Source: a virus
Virus record (IMG/VR): IMGVR_UViG_3300028920_001070
Location: 1 to 32,625 of that record
DNA length: 32,625 nt
Reading direction: 5' to 3' (one strand)
Under the pieces are notes generated by a model, which was given only the letters and a program-made list of their open reading frames with translations, had not been told where the DNA came from and did not search any database. Numbering within the stretch: the stretch's first letter is position 1; every line of letters starts with the position of its first letter. Positions 20,685 to 28,771 of the stretch are shown one piece after another. The translations under genes and the position numbers were made by a program.

Positions 20685-21635
20685 ATGTTCAAAAATAATT
20701 ATATTAGTGAGATTGAATTAAATACCTGTAATTTATGTAATGCATCATGCATCATATGTTCTGAACCGCATGGATGCGATAATGATCGGTATATGGAACC
20801 CGAAGTATTTTATACACTATTAAAACAATTAAAAGATGTTGAAACAAATATAATTCAAACTTCCGGTTTAGGTGAAACCTTTATGAACCCGCATTTCCTT
20901 GAATATGTTCATGAACTTCACAAAGCTTTTCCGAAAACCCCGAAATGGATTTACAACAATTTTTCTATATTCACCCCGGATTTAATCAACACCGTATTGA
21001 ATAACAAATACTTTGAAAAGATCCATACAAGGATTGATTCGCTTGACAGTTATATTTTTCAAATGTCATCAAATTTAAGATATAGTGAAGTATTTGAAAA
21101 CCTTGATTATTTTTTATCCGTTAATGAAACAACCCCGCTTGTTATTTTATATAACAACATAAAAGATTATTATAATCGTTGTAAATCCGTAACGGGTAAA
21201 AGACCGATCCGGGATCGTTTTACGGATGCAGATCTTGAAAATGTTCCGGATGAACAGCAAGCAATCACAAATTATGTAAAAAGTAAAGCGAAACGCCCGG
21301 AACTTGTTACGGTATGCAGGATCAATCATGGTTTATGGGGCGAACGTTATCGGAACGATATACAGCATAATCCGGATTATCCTTGCCCGAAAATAGAAGT
21401 GATAAAAAAAGTATGTTGGATTTATCCTAACGGGGATATTGGAATGTGCTGTTATGAAGATCGGCAATCCCCTGAATTTTCACTTGGGAACATTACGATT
21501 GAACATATTCTTGATATATTTTACGGCGAAAAGCGGAAGAAGGCGATTGAAAATATTAAAAATAATGTTTATAGAATTTATCCTTGCAACAATCCCAGGT
21601 TGTGCGGGTTCGGCGATGGAGTAGAATCGAAATGA
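20685..21635 (+). CDS. Radical SAM protein with SPASM-like C-terminus
   Basis: The 316-residue protein opens with EIELNTCNLCNASCIICSEP; C18, C22 and C25 form the CxxxCxxC cluster motif of radical SAM enzymes. TSGLGETFMNPHF matches the GGE-like SAM-binding strand, with Leu-Gly replacing the usual Gly-Gly. The C-terminal region has CPKIEVIKKVCWIYPNGDIG, then MCCYED and SLGNITIEHILDIF, typical of a SPASM domain with extra iron-sulfur sites. It begins after AAGGTG. The substrate is unknown; within this island a sugar or small molecule, or a peptide, is possible. Confidence 0.85.
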   Translation: MFKNNYISEIELNTCNLCNASCIICSEPHGCDNDRYMEPEVFYTLLKQLKDVETNIIQTSGLGETFMNPHFLEYVHELHKAFPKTPKWIYNNFSIFTPDLINTVLNNKYFEKIHTRIDSLDSYIFQMSSNLRYSEVFENLDYFLSVNETTPLVILYNNIKDYYNRCKSVTGKRPIRDRFTDADLENVPDEQQAITNYVKSKAKRPELVTVCRINHGLWGERYRNDIQHNPDYPCPKIEVIKKVCWIYPNGDIGMCCYEDRQSPEFSLGNITIEHILDIFYGEKRKKAIENIKNNVYRIYPCNNPRLCGFGDGVESK

Positions 21636-22186
21636 TCAATCCCGATGTATTTTTGATCCATTTTTCAAAAGGAAACACAACGTTCGGGGATGCGCAAATA
21701 TTACATAAATTCGCAGAAAATAGATCTTTAAAAGTTGAAATCGGTACAGCATACGGAATCGGGGCAATGATCCTTTCAATTCATGGCGGAACAGTTTACA
21801 CGATTGATAATCATACATTTTATTCTGATTATAAAAAGCCGAAAATAAAACATAAAATAATAAAAGATTATCTTGATTTTTTTACAAGCGGAAGGATAAA
21901 ATCAATTATTCAAGATAGCGTAAAAGCATCGGAATCATTTGACGATGAAACAATTGAATTATTATATATCGATGGCGGGCATTCATATAAGCAAGTAAAA
22001 GCAGATTTTGAAGCATGGTTTCCGAAGGTCAAAACTGATGCGGTTATAATATTTCATGATGTATGTTTCGATTGCCCCGGGGTTAATCGTTTTTATAAAC
22101 GGTATTTGAAGAAGCTGAAAACGATCCGGGAACTTGTTCAAAAATCAGAATTTGAAACTTCAATCAAAGTATTTGTAAAGGGGTAA
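21632..22186 (+). CDS. Class I SAM-dependent methyltransferase
   Basis: From ATG 21632, overlapping the radical SAM stop, the protein has 184 residues. VEIGTAYGIGAMILSIHG is the SAM-binding loop, VYTIDNHTF the acidic strand, and LLYIDGGHSYKQVKADFEAW and DAVIIFHDV are typical of the Methyltransf_24 group (cephalosporin hydroxylase-like). Members methylate small molecules and sugars. Its placement between radical SAM and GT genes supports a role in modifying a glycan. The gene is in the AT-rich right-half codon style. Confidence 0.82.
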   Translation: MINPDVFLIHFSKGNTTFGDAQILHKFAENRSLKVEIGTAYGIGAMILSIHGGTVYTIDNHTFYSDYKKPKIKHKIIKDYLDFFTSGRIKSIIQDSVKASESFDDETIELLYIDGGHSYKQVKADFEAWFPKVKTDAVIIFHDVCFDCPGVNRFYKRYLKKLKTIRELVQKSEFETSIKVFVKG

Positions 22187-22187
22187 A

Positions 22188-22985
22188 ATGAAAATAATTG
22201 CATTATATAAAGTATGGAGCGGTCACGAATTATTACAAGCATCCGTTGAATCAATTTATAATCATGTTGATAAAATTGTTATATTAACCTCAAATGTTTC
22301 CTGGATCGGCGGGAAAGATAATCCATCAATCCCCGTTATTGAAACATTAATCGGCAAAAAATATCCGGGCAATAAAATCATTCATATAAACTATGATGAA
22401 CCGAATCAAGTGAAGCATTGCATGTATGCTTATCGTTATATACAAAACAATTTTGATTGTGATTATATAATGCTGATTGATTCCGATGAATTATGGGATA
22501 CGAATTCATTAAAATATGCAAAGCAATATATACAGCAGGGCCCGCAATGCAAAGCATACCGAACATCAATTTTTACATATATTAAAAGCCCCTTTTATCG
22601 TATTGAACCCCCGGAACCATTAAAGCCCGTATGTTTTATAAAACCCGATCTTCCGGATATGGGGCTTGAACCGCGCGGATGTGCTATAAAACCATATAAA
22701 ATAATTAATGAAGTATATTATCATCATTTCGTATTTGTGCGGGAACATTTCAACAATGTACTGGAAAAGCTGATTCAATCGCATGTATCCGAAAAGCAAC
22801 CATATGAAAATATGGCTGATTGGATCCCGAATGTATGGAATAAAATGCCATTATGCCGAAGGAATTTTCATCCCGCAATCGGATTCGGTACGCATTGGAA
22901 ATCGATTAAACAAGTAAAGCTTGAAGATCTTCCGGAAGTATTGCATCATAACCGCTTCCCGAATATATTAAAATGGGGCAAATAA
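22188..22985 (+). CDS. GT2-like glycosyltransferase
   Basis: The protein has 265 residues. MKIIALYKVWSGHELLQASV and IVILTSNVSWIG give the first strands, and DYIMLIDSDELWD places D98-x-D100 as the D-x-D motif. Later HHFVFVREHFNNVLEKL and VLHHNRFPNILKWG complete a form seen in uncharacterised GT2-type enzymes. It is likely to transfer a sugar from a nucleotide donor, with both substrates unknown. It follows the methyltransferase by one base. Confidence 0.78.
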   Translation: MKIIALYKVWSGHELLQASVESIYNHVDKIVILTSNVSWIGGKDNPSIPVIETLIGKKYPGNKIIHINYDEPNQVKHCMYAYRYIQNNFDCDYIMLIDSDELWDTNSLKYAKQYIQQGPQCKAYRTSIFTYIKSPFYRIEPPEPLKPVCFIKPDLPDMGLEPRGCAIKPYKIINEVYYHHFVFVREHFNNVLEKLIQSHVSEKQPYENMADWIPNVWNKMPLCRRNFHPAIGFGTHWKSIKQVKLEDLPEVLHHNRFPNILKWGK

Positions 22986-22989
22986 TTTA

Positions 22990-23610
22990 ATGAATTGGAT
23001 TAATAAATTAAAACAAGATTTGAAAATTAAATTGATTGGGATGCAAAAGGAAAATATTTGTTTCGTATTGATCCCAAAAAATGCGCATTTATCAATGCAA
23101 TACACCTTAGAAAATCAAGGATTCAAAAGGGGTTTTATTAAAAATATATCCGGGAAAATGAAATATTCTGCAATCATCCGGGATCCCGTCAGCAAATGGG
23201 CAACGGGATTTGCAACATATTTGACTAATTGCGTTAATAATAAAGTAATAACGGAATATAATGCATATAAAATATTTAATAGTTGGGGTTGTATAGATTA
23301 TATTTTTAAAATTATTGAATTTGATATCCATACGGTCAAGCAACGATCAATTATAAATCAATTCGTTAATCAGGATATAAAATTATTTGATATTAAAAAC
23401 CTTGATCCGTTAATTAAATATTTTAATGAAAACGGGGTAAATATAACCGGAATTGATACGGCGCATATAACTGAAAACTTTGATCATGAAGGATTCCATT
23501 ATAAAATATATAAAATTATTAATGAATTCCTGTTTTCGCATCAAGCATATTGCGATTTAATAAAACAATATTATTCTAATGATTTAAAATTATATAAGGG
23601 GTTACAATGA
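22990..23610 (+). CDS. Sulfotransferase-like protein
   Basis: The 206-residue protein has the two PAPS-binding elements of carbohydrate sulfotransferases. ICFVLIPKNAHLSMQYTL (IPKNAHLS at 28-35) matches the 5'-phosphosulfate loop, and AIIRDPVSKWATGF (R64-D65-P66) matches the 3'-phosphate motif. FDIHTVKQRSIINQF follows, like the DxHxxxQ segment of the Sulfotransfer_2 group. It would add sulfate to a sugar. No PAPS-making gene is seen, so the host must supply the donor. It overlaps the next gene by four bases. Confidence 0.7.
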   Translation: MNWINKLKQDLKIKLIGMQKENICFVLIPKNAHLSMQYTLENQGFKRGFIKNISGKMKYSAIIRDPVSKWATGFATYLTNCVNNKVITEYNAYKIFNSWGCIDYIFKIIEFDIHTVKQRSIINQFVNQDIKLFDIKNLDPLIKYFNENGVNITGIDTAHITENFDHEGFHYKIYKIINEFLFSHQAYCDLIKQYYSNDLKLYKGLQ

Positions 23611-24602
23611 GTCCGGAACCAACAAAAAGATTTGTTATTGAACCATCGCTTGAATGTAATATTAAATGCAAATTTTGTTATCATTTGCATCGGTTCGATG
23701 AATGGCGCAATACCAGGAAATCACTTGATGAAATGAAAACGATTATTGATCAAGGAAAAGAGCGGGGAAATAATTACATGGATATCACAGGCGGGGAGCC
23801 GTCAATATATCCCTATATAACCGATTTGATTCAATACGGATTATCAAAAGGAATCAAAGCTTGTATAATAACCAATGGGATCATTGGCAAGGAAAAAGCG
23901 CAACAATTACTTGATGCGGGCATTGATGATTTTCTTGTTTCCCGGCATGGGTTATCGGAAACGCATAATCATATCACAAATTCAAATCATGCATATGATA
24001 TTCAATTAAAGTTCCTTGATTATATAAAGCAATTTATGCAATTCCGGTTTAATTGCGTTATTAATCAATTTAATCAATTTGAACTGGTTTCAATGATAAA
24101 AGAATTGATTCCTTATAAGCCCAAAATTGTTAATTTTATCAATTTCAATCCGCATCATGAATGGAAAAATAAAGAATTAAAAGCATCGGAAGTGGTTGCC
24201 GATCTTGTAAAGGTCGAACCATATTTGAATGAAGCAATTGATCTTCTTGAAGATGAAGGCATCGGGGTAAACGTTAGATATTATCCCATGTGCCGGATCA
24301 TGGAACAGCATCGCAAATATATCTGCAATGATCTTCATGTTATGTTCGATCCATATGAATGGGATTATTCAACAACGCCGAAAACATACGATAAATATAA
24401 AGCATGGGGCGTTGCAACATCAAATGCGAATGAAGAAAAAAGCAATCCTTGCTGTTTATGTGATTTACAAGATATATGCGGGGGGATCAACAAGCATTTT
24501 CACAGGATATCAAATCGATTGCATGGGGAACAATGCTTGATTCAGCGGATTGATCCCATTATACACCGAAAAGATTTTATGTATTATCGGCGGGATATAT
24601 GA
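23607..24602 (+). CDS. Radical SAM enzyme
   Basis: The protein has 331 residues. EPSLECNIKCKFCYHLH contains C17, C21 and C24 as the CxxxCxxC cluster, and YMDITGGEPSIYPY has the GGEP motif at 62-65. IKACIITNGIIG and FLVSRHGLSETHNHI follow the radical SAM barrel pattern. A late cysteine set (NPCCLCDLQDICGGINKHF and EQCL) suggests an additional iron-sulfur cluster. It has a good match to the fold but no specific family. It is the last member of the right-hand modification island, before the packaging genes. Confidence 0.87.
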   Translation: MSPEPTKRFVIEPSLECNIKCKFCYHLHRFDEWRNTRKSLDEMKTIIDQGKERGNNYMDITGGEPSIYPYITDLIQYGLSKGIKACIITNGIIGKEKAQQLLDAGIDDFLVSRHGLSETHNHITNSNHAYDIQLKFLDYIKQFMQFRFNCVINQFNQFELVSMIKELIPYKPKIVNFINFNPHHEWKNKELKASEVVADLVKVEPYLNEAIDLLEDEGIGVNVRYYPMCRIMEQHRKYICNDLHVMFDPYEWDYSTTPKTYDKYKAWGVATSNANEEKSNPCCLCDLQDICGGINKHFHRISNRLHGEQCLIQRIDPIIHRKDFMYYRRDI

Positions 24603-24898
24603 ATGAAATGATCAAAGTTCAATATGAAGGGGCAAACGGGCATGAAGTATGTTTCGATGATACAAAATTAATATTTAATCATAAAGATATAAAAGAAGTT
24701 CCCGCTTCCGTTGGGCAATTTTTATTGCATAGATATCCGGAAAACTTTCAATCAGCGAATTTAAAAGGGAAGCTTTTTCGATTAATTAAAGATAAAATCA
24801 AAGGGGGTTCCGATGGCATTCAAGAACCAAAAGAAGAAGAAAAAATCCAAAAAAACAAGGTAACAAAAAAGAAAATCACCCGAAAAAAAAGGGGATAA
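24599..24898 (+). CDS. Small basic phage protein upstream of terminase genes
   Basis: The 99-residue protein starts at ATG 24599, overlapping the radical SAM stop, or possibly at 24608. Residues 1-67 are a small domain (IKVQYEGANGHEVCFDDTKL, EVPASVGQFLLHRYPENFQS) of a type found in phage head or connector regions. The tail is Lys and Glu rich and ends KVTKKKITRKKRG. Location at the head of the packaging genes suggests a structural or assembly role. The family is not certain. Confidence 0.5.
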   Translation: MNEMIKVQYEGANGHEVCFDDTKLIFNHKDIKEVPASVGQFLLHRYPENFQSANLKGKLFRLIKDKIKGGSDGIQEPKEEEKIQKNKVTKKKITRKKRG

Positions 24899-24907
24899 AA
24901 AGACGAT

Positions 24908-25279
24908 ATGCCCTCAAGTGAAACATATTTCCGAAAAGGTCGAAAAAAGACAGGCGGAAGGAAAAAGGGAAGCCCCAACAAAATAAAAATCAACAAGGTT
25001 GTTAGTCAAAACGATGTTCGGGATATATTTCAAACGATCGTTAATTTTATCACCCCGAAGGATTTATATAATTTTTATAACAAATTAAAAAAATCCCCAT
25101 ATTTGATGATACAATTCTTGAAGATGTTATCCCCCGCAGATATTCGCATCTTTTTTCCGCAATTGCCCGATAATAATAACATTGATTATACAAAATTAAA
25201 TCAGCAAGAATTAAATCAATTATTAAAATTACTTGACAAGGCACAAAATAAAGATGTTATCACAATTGAATCTGAATAA
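24908..25279 (+). CDS. Candidate terminase small subunit
   Basis: The 123-residue protein starts with a basic GRKKTGGRKKGSPNKIKINK segment typical of DNA-binding phage proteins, and continues with helices (NDVRDIFQTIVNF, PKDLYNFYNKLKKS, NQQELNQLLKLLDKAQ). It lies directly before the large terminase gene, overlapping it by 26 bases, which is the normal place for the small subunit that recognises the packaging site. The call depends on position and size; no clear helix-turn-helix motif is visible. Confidence 0.5.
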   Translation: MPSSETYFRKGRKKTGGRKKGSPNKIKINKVVSQNDVRDIFQTIVNFITPKDLYNFYNKLKKSPYLMIQFLKMLSPADIRIFFPQLPDNNNIDYTKLNQQELNQLLKLLDKAQNKDVITIESE

Positions 25280-26762
25280 TTTCGTTGCCCCGGATCCGTT
25301 GAAGATCCGCGCGGAACTTGCAAAAAGATCCCTTTATAATTTCATCATTCAAACATGGTATAAAAAAACAGATCCATTTATTGATTCATGGCATATTCGG
25401 GATATATGTTCCCGGATGGATCAGGCAATCAAAAGATTCCGGAACGGTGAAAGTTCATATATTATTTTAACGTTACCGCCCCGGCATAGCAAATCGCAGA
25501 TTGTTTCCCGGGCGTTCCCGGCATATTTTAAAGGAATATTTCAGGAATCGGAAATAATCGTTACTTCATATGCTTCAAATCTTGTTACAAAGTTTTCAAA
25601 AGATACAAGGGATAAAATCGTTCAAGGTGAAGTTTTCAAAGCAATGTATCCTGATTTACGGATATCCCGGAATTCTGCATCGGTTACGGAATGGGGATTT
25701 GAAAAGCAATATGATAATGATTGGAAGGAACTTGAAGGCGGGTTTCAATACGCCGGGATCCTGGGGGGATTAACCGGAAAAGGTTATCACTTGGGAATCG
25801 CCGATGATCTTTTAAAAGGAAGGGAAGAAGCAGAATCCGAAACAATCCGGGTGAAAGTATGGGATGAATTCATTGATTCATTTTTAACAAGATCCGCCCC
25901 GGTTTCAATAACGATCATCATTCAAACAAGATGGCACATTGACGATATAACGGGAAGGATTAAAAACCGCATGAACAGGAATCACCCGGATTATGATCGG
26001 AACTTCCCGCGATTTGAATTGATCAATTATCCCGCCGAAGATAATAAGTATAAAAAACAACCAGGCAATAAAAAAAGTAAATACCTTTTCATAAATCGTT
26101 ATAATGAGGATTGGTATAAAGCAAGAAAATCAACAATGTCAGAATATGCCTATGCATCATTAATGATGTGTGATCCTGTTTTAAAAGGCGGGAATATTTT
26201 CAAAGTTGATAATATTCAGAAAATCCCGATGATCGGATTCCCGATAAATTTAAAATGGATCCGGGCATGGGATCTTGCATCAAGCGAAAAGGAACGTATC
26301 AACAATGATCCCGATTATACCGTTGGGGTTTTAATGGCGGTAACAACCGAACGGATAAAAAATATCCCATTGCGGAAGATATACATCCGGGATATGATAC
26401 GGATCCGGGCGGAAGCAACAGCAAGGAATAAAATCATTATTGATACAGCCGTAAAAGATGGCGAAGATGTGAATGTTGCCGTTGAAGCATACGGCTCATA
26501 TAAAGATGCATATACGCAAATCAAGGATTTACTTTTGGGGATCCGGATTGTTCATAAAGTAACAACATCCGGGGATAAATTAGTTCGGGCAACCCCGCAA
26601 GAATCAATAATTGAATCGAAGAACTTTTATATTTTAGATGCCAATTGGAATAAAGATCTTATAAAAGAATATACAAATTTTCCTTCCGGGGATCATGATG
26701 ATATTGTTGATTCTGTATCAACGGGATATCATTGCATCACAAAGGTTGCTATAATAAAATGA
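25254..26762 (+). CDS. terL: Terminase large subunit
   Basis: From ATG 25254 the protein has 502 residues. The N-terminal ATPase shows LTLPPRHSKSQIVSRAFPA (Walker A variant, 74-81) and KGYHLGIADDLLKG (Walker B, D184-D185). TIIIQTRWHIDDITGRI is the coupling motif region. The C-terminal nuclease begins with RAWDLASSEK, carrying its first catalytic aspartate, followed by VNVAVEAYGSYKDAYTQIKD and DHDDIVDSVSTGYH, the last with metal-binding residues. It cuts and pumps DNA into the head through the portal. A TTG at 25233 is an alternative start but lacks a ribosome site. The small subunit candidate is upstream. Confidence 0.95.
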   Translation: MLSQLNLNNFVAPDPLKIRAELAKRSLYNFIIQTWYKKTDPFIDSWHIRDICSRMDQAIKRFRNGESSYIILTLPPRHSKSQIVSRAFPAYFKGIFQESEIIVTSYASNLVTKFSKDTRDKIVQGEVFKAMYPDLRISRNSASVTEWGFEKQYDNDWKELEGGFQYAGILGGLTGKGYHLGIADDLLKGREEAESETIRVKVWDEFIDSFLTRSAPVSITIIIQTRWHIDDITGRIKNRMNRNHPDYDRNFPRFELINYPAEDNKYKKQPGNKKSKYLFINRYNEDWYKARKSTMSEYAYASLMMCDPVLKGGNIFKVDNIQKIPMIGFPINLKWIRAWDLASSEKERINNDPDYTVGVLMAVTTERIKNIPLRKIYIRDMIRIRAEATARNKIIIDTAVKDGEDVNVAVEAYGSYKDAYTQIKDLLLGIRIVHKVTTSGDKLVRATPQESIIESKNFYILDANWNKDLIKEYTNFPSGDHDDIVDSVSTGYHCITKVAIIK

Positions 26763-27004
26763 AAAAACAATCAGATCATAAAGCGTATTTTGAAAAAGCA
26801 GTTAAAACATGCAAGGATAATAAAACAACATCAACAACATGGTTTCATAATTTTACAACAGCATATCAAAAGATTTTATTTGAAAACAAGGAATTGAAAA
26901 TAATTGTCGATCATATGGTAAAAGGAAAATCATTGTCCGTTATTGCTTTTACATATAAAGTGAAATCTGAAGATATTATCAAGATTATAGAAAAATATAT
27001 TTAA
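26759..27004 (+). CDS. Small helical protein after terminase, unknown function
   Basis: From ATG 26759, overlapping the terminase stop as ATGA, the protein has 81 residues. The N-terminal part is charged and helical (DHKAYFEKAVKTCKDNKTTS). The C-terminal part (MVKGKSLSVIAFTYKVKSED) resembles a short helix-turn-helix region (GKSLSVIAFTYKV). A DNA-binding or assembly role is possible, but none is established. Confidence 0.5.
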   Translation: MKKQSDHKAYFEKAVKTCKDNKTTSTTWFHNFTTAYQKILFENKELKIIVDHMVKGKSLSVIAFTYKVKSEDIIKIIEKYI

Positions 27005-27014
27005 AGGAAATATA

Positions 27015-27170
27015 ATGTCAGGGAAAACAGAAAAAAGATCAAGAAGGGCGTTCCGAAAAAATACGTTAATATTACGGCGCGAAATGTTTCGTATAATATC
27101 GCAACAATCGTTTTTTTATCGATTGCGATTTGCAATAAGTATTATTTTTAATCGATTGCCGTTGGATTAA
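27015..27170 (+). CDS. Small basic protein, unknown function
   Basis: A 51-residue gene starts at ATG 27015 with AAAGGA at 27003-27008. The product is Arg-rich (KRSRRAFRKNTLILRREMFR) and ends in an amphipathic hydrophobic helix (FAISIIFNRLPLD). The gene lies between the terminase operon and the 27180 promoter. Its DNA contains repeated and inverted ATCGATTG or CAATCG motifs near 27105-27160. Whether the protein is made is uncertain. Confidence 0.45.
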   Translation: MSGKTEKRSRRAFRKNTLILRREMFRIISQQSFFYRLRFAISIIFNRLPLD

Positions 27171-27179
27171 AAAAAATAC

Positions 27180-27208
27180 TTGACAAATCTAAAATATATG
27201 ATTATAAT
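27180..27208 (+). promoter_or_regulatory. Consensus sigma-70 promoter for the head operon
   Basis: TTGACA (27180-27185) and TATAAT (27203-27208) are separated by 17 bases, again a perfect match. The preceding gene ends at 27170, so this is the only one of the four promoters whose -35 box does not overlap a stop codon. Start near 27215 leaves about 60 bases before the portal gene. Confidence 0.87.
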
Positions 27209-27277
27209 TAATACAATTATTCCTTCCGTTGCCAATACGTTAATTGAGTAAAGGAAAATTGATGCATTGGAAATCAT

Positions 27278-28771
27278 TTGCCGGAAACTATTAATAAACT
27301 AGTTCAAGAAGCTTTACAGCAATTACATGTATCTTCCGAAAACACCCGCAAATCTGATATCGAAGATCGCCTTGATTATTATTATGATAATTATAAGCAT
27401 TTAATTGATTCTGAATTATCAGATCAATTCGTTTCCCAAAACTACGATAATATAAATTTAATGATTGATGATTCAATCAATCTTGTTAAATATGTGATTG
27501 ATGAAATATCAACGGTATATCATAAACCCGCCGAACGCAAGCTTGACAACGAATCGGATGCGAAAGAAGGGAAAAATCAACGATATTTTAATATAATCAA
27601 TAAGATCAAACTTGATCTGATTATGGACAAAAGCAATAAATTAACCAATGTATGCAATGAAGTTGCCCTTGTTGCGCAACCCCGCAATGGCATTGTTGAA
27701 GTTGATTTAATGACGCCGGATATGTTCAGCGTAATTCAAAACAAGGATGATCCGAAAAAGATTGATGCATTTATTTATGAAGTTGATTTAACGGATTCAG
27801 AATCAAGCATGGGCGTTGTTTTAATTTCCGGAAGGAATACAACGCTTGATAGGCATTTTGTATATTATGATGTAATTGGGAATCATTTCAAGTTCGATAT
27901 AAATTATCATATTATCAGCAATCCGGAAAACCCGGATAATGAAAATCCTTTCAAGGATTCTGAAGGGAATTATATAATCCCCGCTGTAATATGCCATAAA
28001 TCATATTTAGAAAATGCTGTATTTGATACAACAAGCGGGAACGGATTATTTTCAGCTACAAAACAAATCGGGGTTATCGCATCGTTATTTAATTATTATT
28101 TAAAGAATGCATCACATAAACAACCAGTAATTACAGGATCCGCGGATGTTAAAATTCCTGATAATCAGATATTGGATCCCCTAACGGTTTTAAAAATCAT
28201 TGGCGAAAATGCCAATTTTGATTTGAAGGATTTTCAAGGGGATCTTGAACAGTTTAATCAACAAATCGAAAACAAAGCGGAACGTATATTGAACCAGGAA
28301 GGATTATCCCTTGCGGATTTTAAAAAATCAGCGGTACCGGAATCAGGTTTCAAGCTTGAATTAAAACGGGAACCATTGCAGAAAAAGCGGGATGAACAAA
28401 TTAAATTTTGGCGCATTTATGAAAACGATCTTTTTATTATTATGCGAATAGTTAATAATACAATGTATCCTTCCGATAAAATAAGCGAAACCGCAATTTT
28501 CAGTGTTAATTTTCAAGAACTTGTTGCGAAGGTTTCCCCGGAAGAACAAAGAAAAAATGATGAATATCGTTTATCGAAAAATATGGTTAATATTCTTGAT
28601 TTAATGATCCGGGATGATCCTGATTTGAATGAAGAATCCGCCCGGGAAAAATACGAAAATAATAAAAAGATAAATGATGAATTAAATGCAAACACAGCGA
28701 TTGAAACAAATCTTGATAATAAATTTCAGCAAATCAATAATGAAGGCGCAACGCAAGGGGCAACATCGTGA
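27278..28771 (+). CDS. Portal protein
   Basis: The protein has 497 residues from TTG 27278. It has the acidic N-terminal helices (DRLDYYYDNYKHLIDSE) and long helical core of SPP1-like portals (DSINLVKYVIDEISTVYHKP, TKQIGVIASLFNYYLKNASH), and ends in a disordered Gln, Asn and Thr-rich tail. The position between terminase and Mu F-like head protein agrees. Portals form the twelve-fold ring through which DNA enters the head. The start is problematic: an ATG at 27262 has an ideal AAAGGA site but lies in the other frame and stops after ten codons. A frame stop at 27260 limits upward extension. The domain identity is inferred from pattern and context. Confidence 0.8.
   Translation: MPETINKLVQEALQQLHVSSENTRKSDIEDRLDYYYDNYKHLIDSELSDQFVSQNYDNINLMIDDSINLVKYVIDEISTVYHKPAERKLDNESDAKEGKNQRYFNIINKIKLDLIMDKSNKLTNVCNEVALVAQPRNGIVEVDLMTPDMFSVIQNKDDPKKIDAFIYEVDLTDSESSMGVVLISGRNTTLDRHFVYYDVIGNHFKFDINYHIISNPENPDNENPFKDSEGNYIIPAVICHKSYLENAVFDTTSGNGLFSATKQIGVIASLFNYYLKNASHKQPVITGSADVKIPDNQILDPLTVLKIIGENANFDLKDFQGDLEQFNQQIENKAERILNQEGLSLADFKKSAVPESGFKLELKREPLQKKRDEQIKFWRIYENDLFIIMRIVNNTMYPSDKISETAIFSVNFQELVAKVSPEEQRKNDEYRLSKNMVNILDLMIRDDPDLNEESAREKYENNKKINDELNANTAIETNLDNKFQQINNEGATQGATS

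Noticed and set aside
7011-24602. Glycan genes as a DNA hypermodification pathway
   Set aside because: No thymidylate or cytidylate hydroxymethylase, no dUMP/dCMP-modifying enzyme and no matching kinase is visible, so DNA base glycosylation is not supported.
25232-25262. TTGACA before the terminase start
   Set aside because: The base pattern 17 bases downstream is GTTATC, a poor -10 box, and the region codes for the end of the previous protein.
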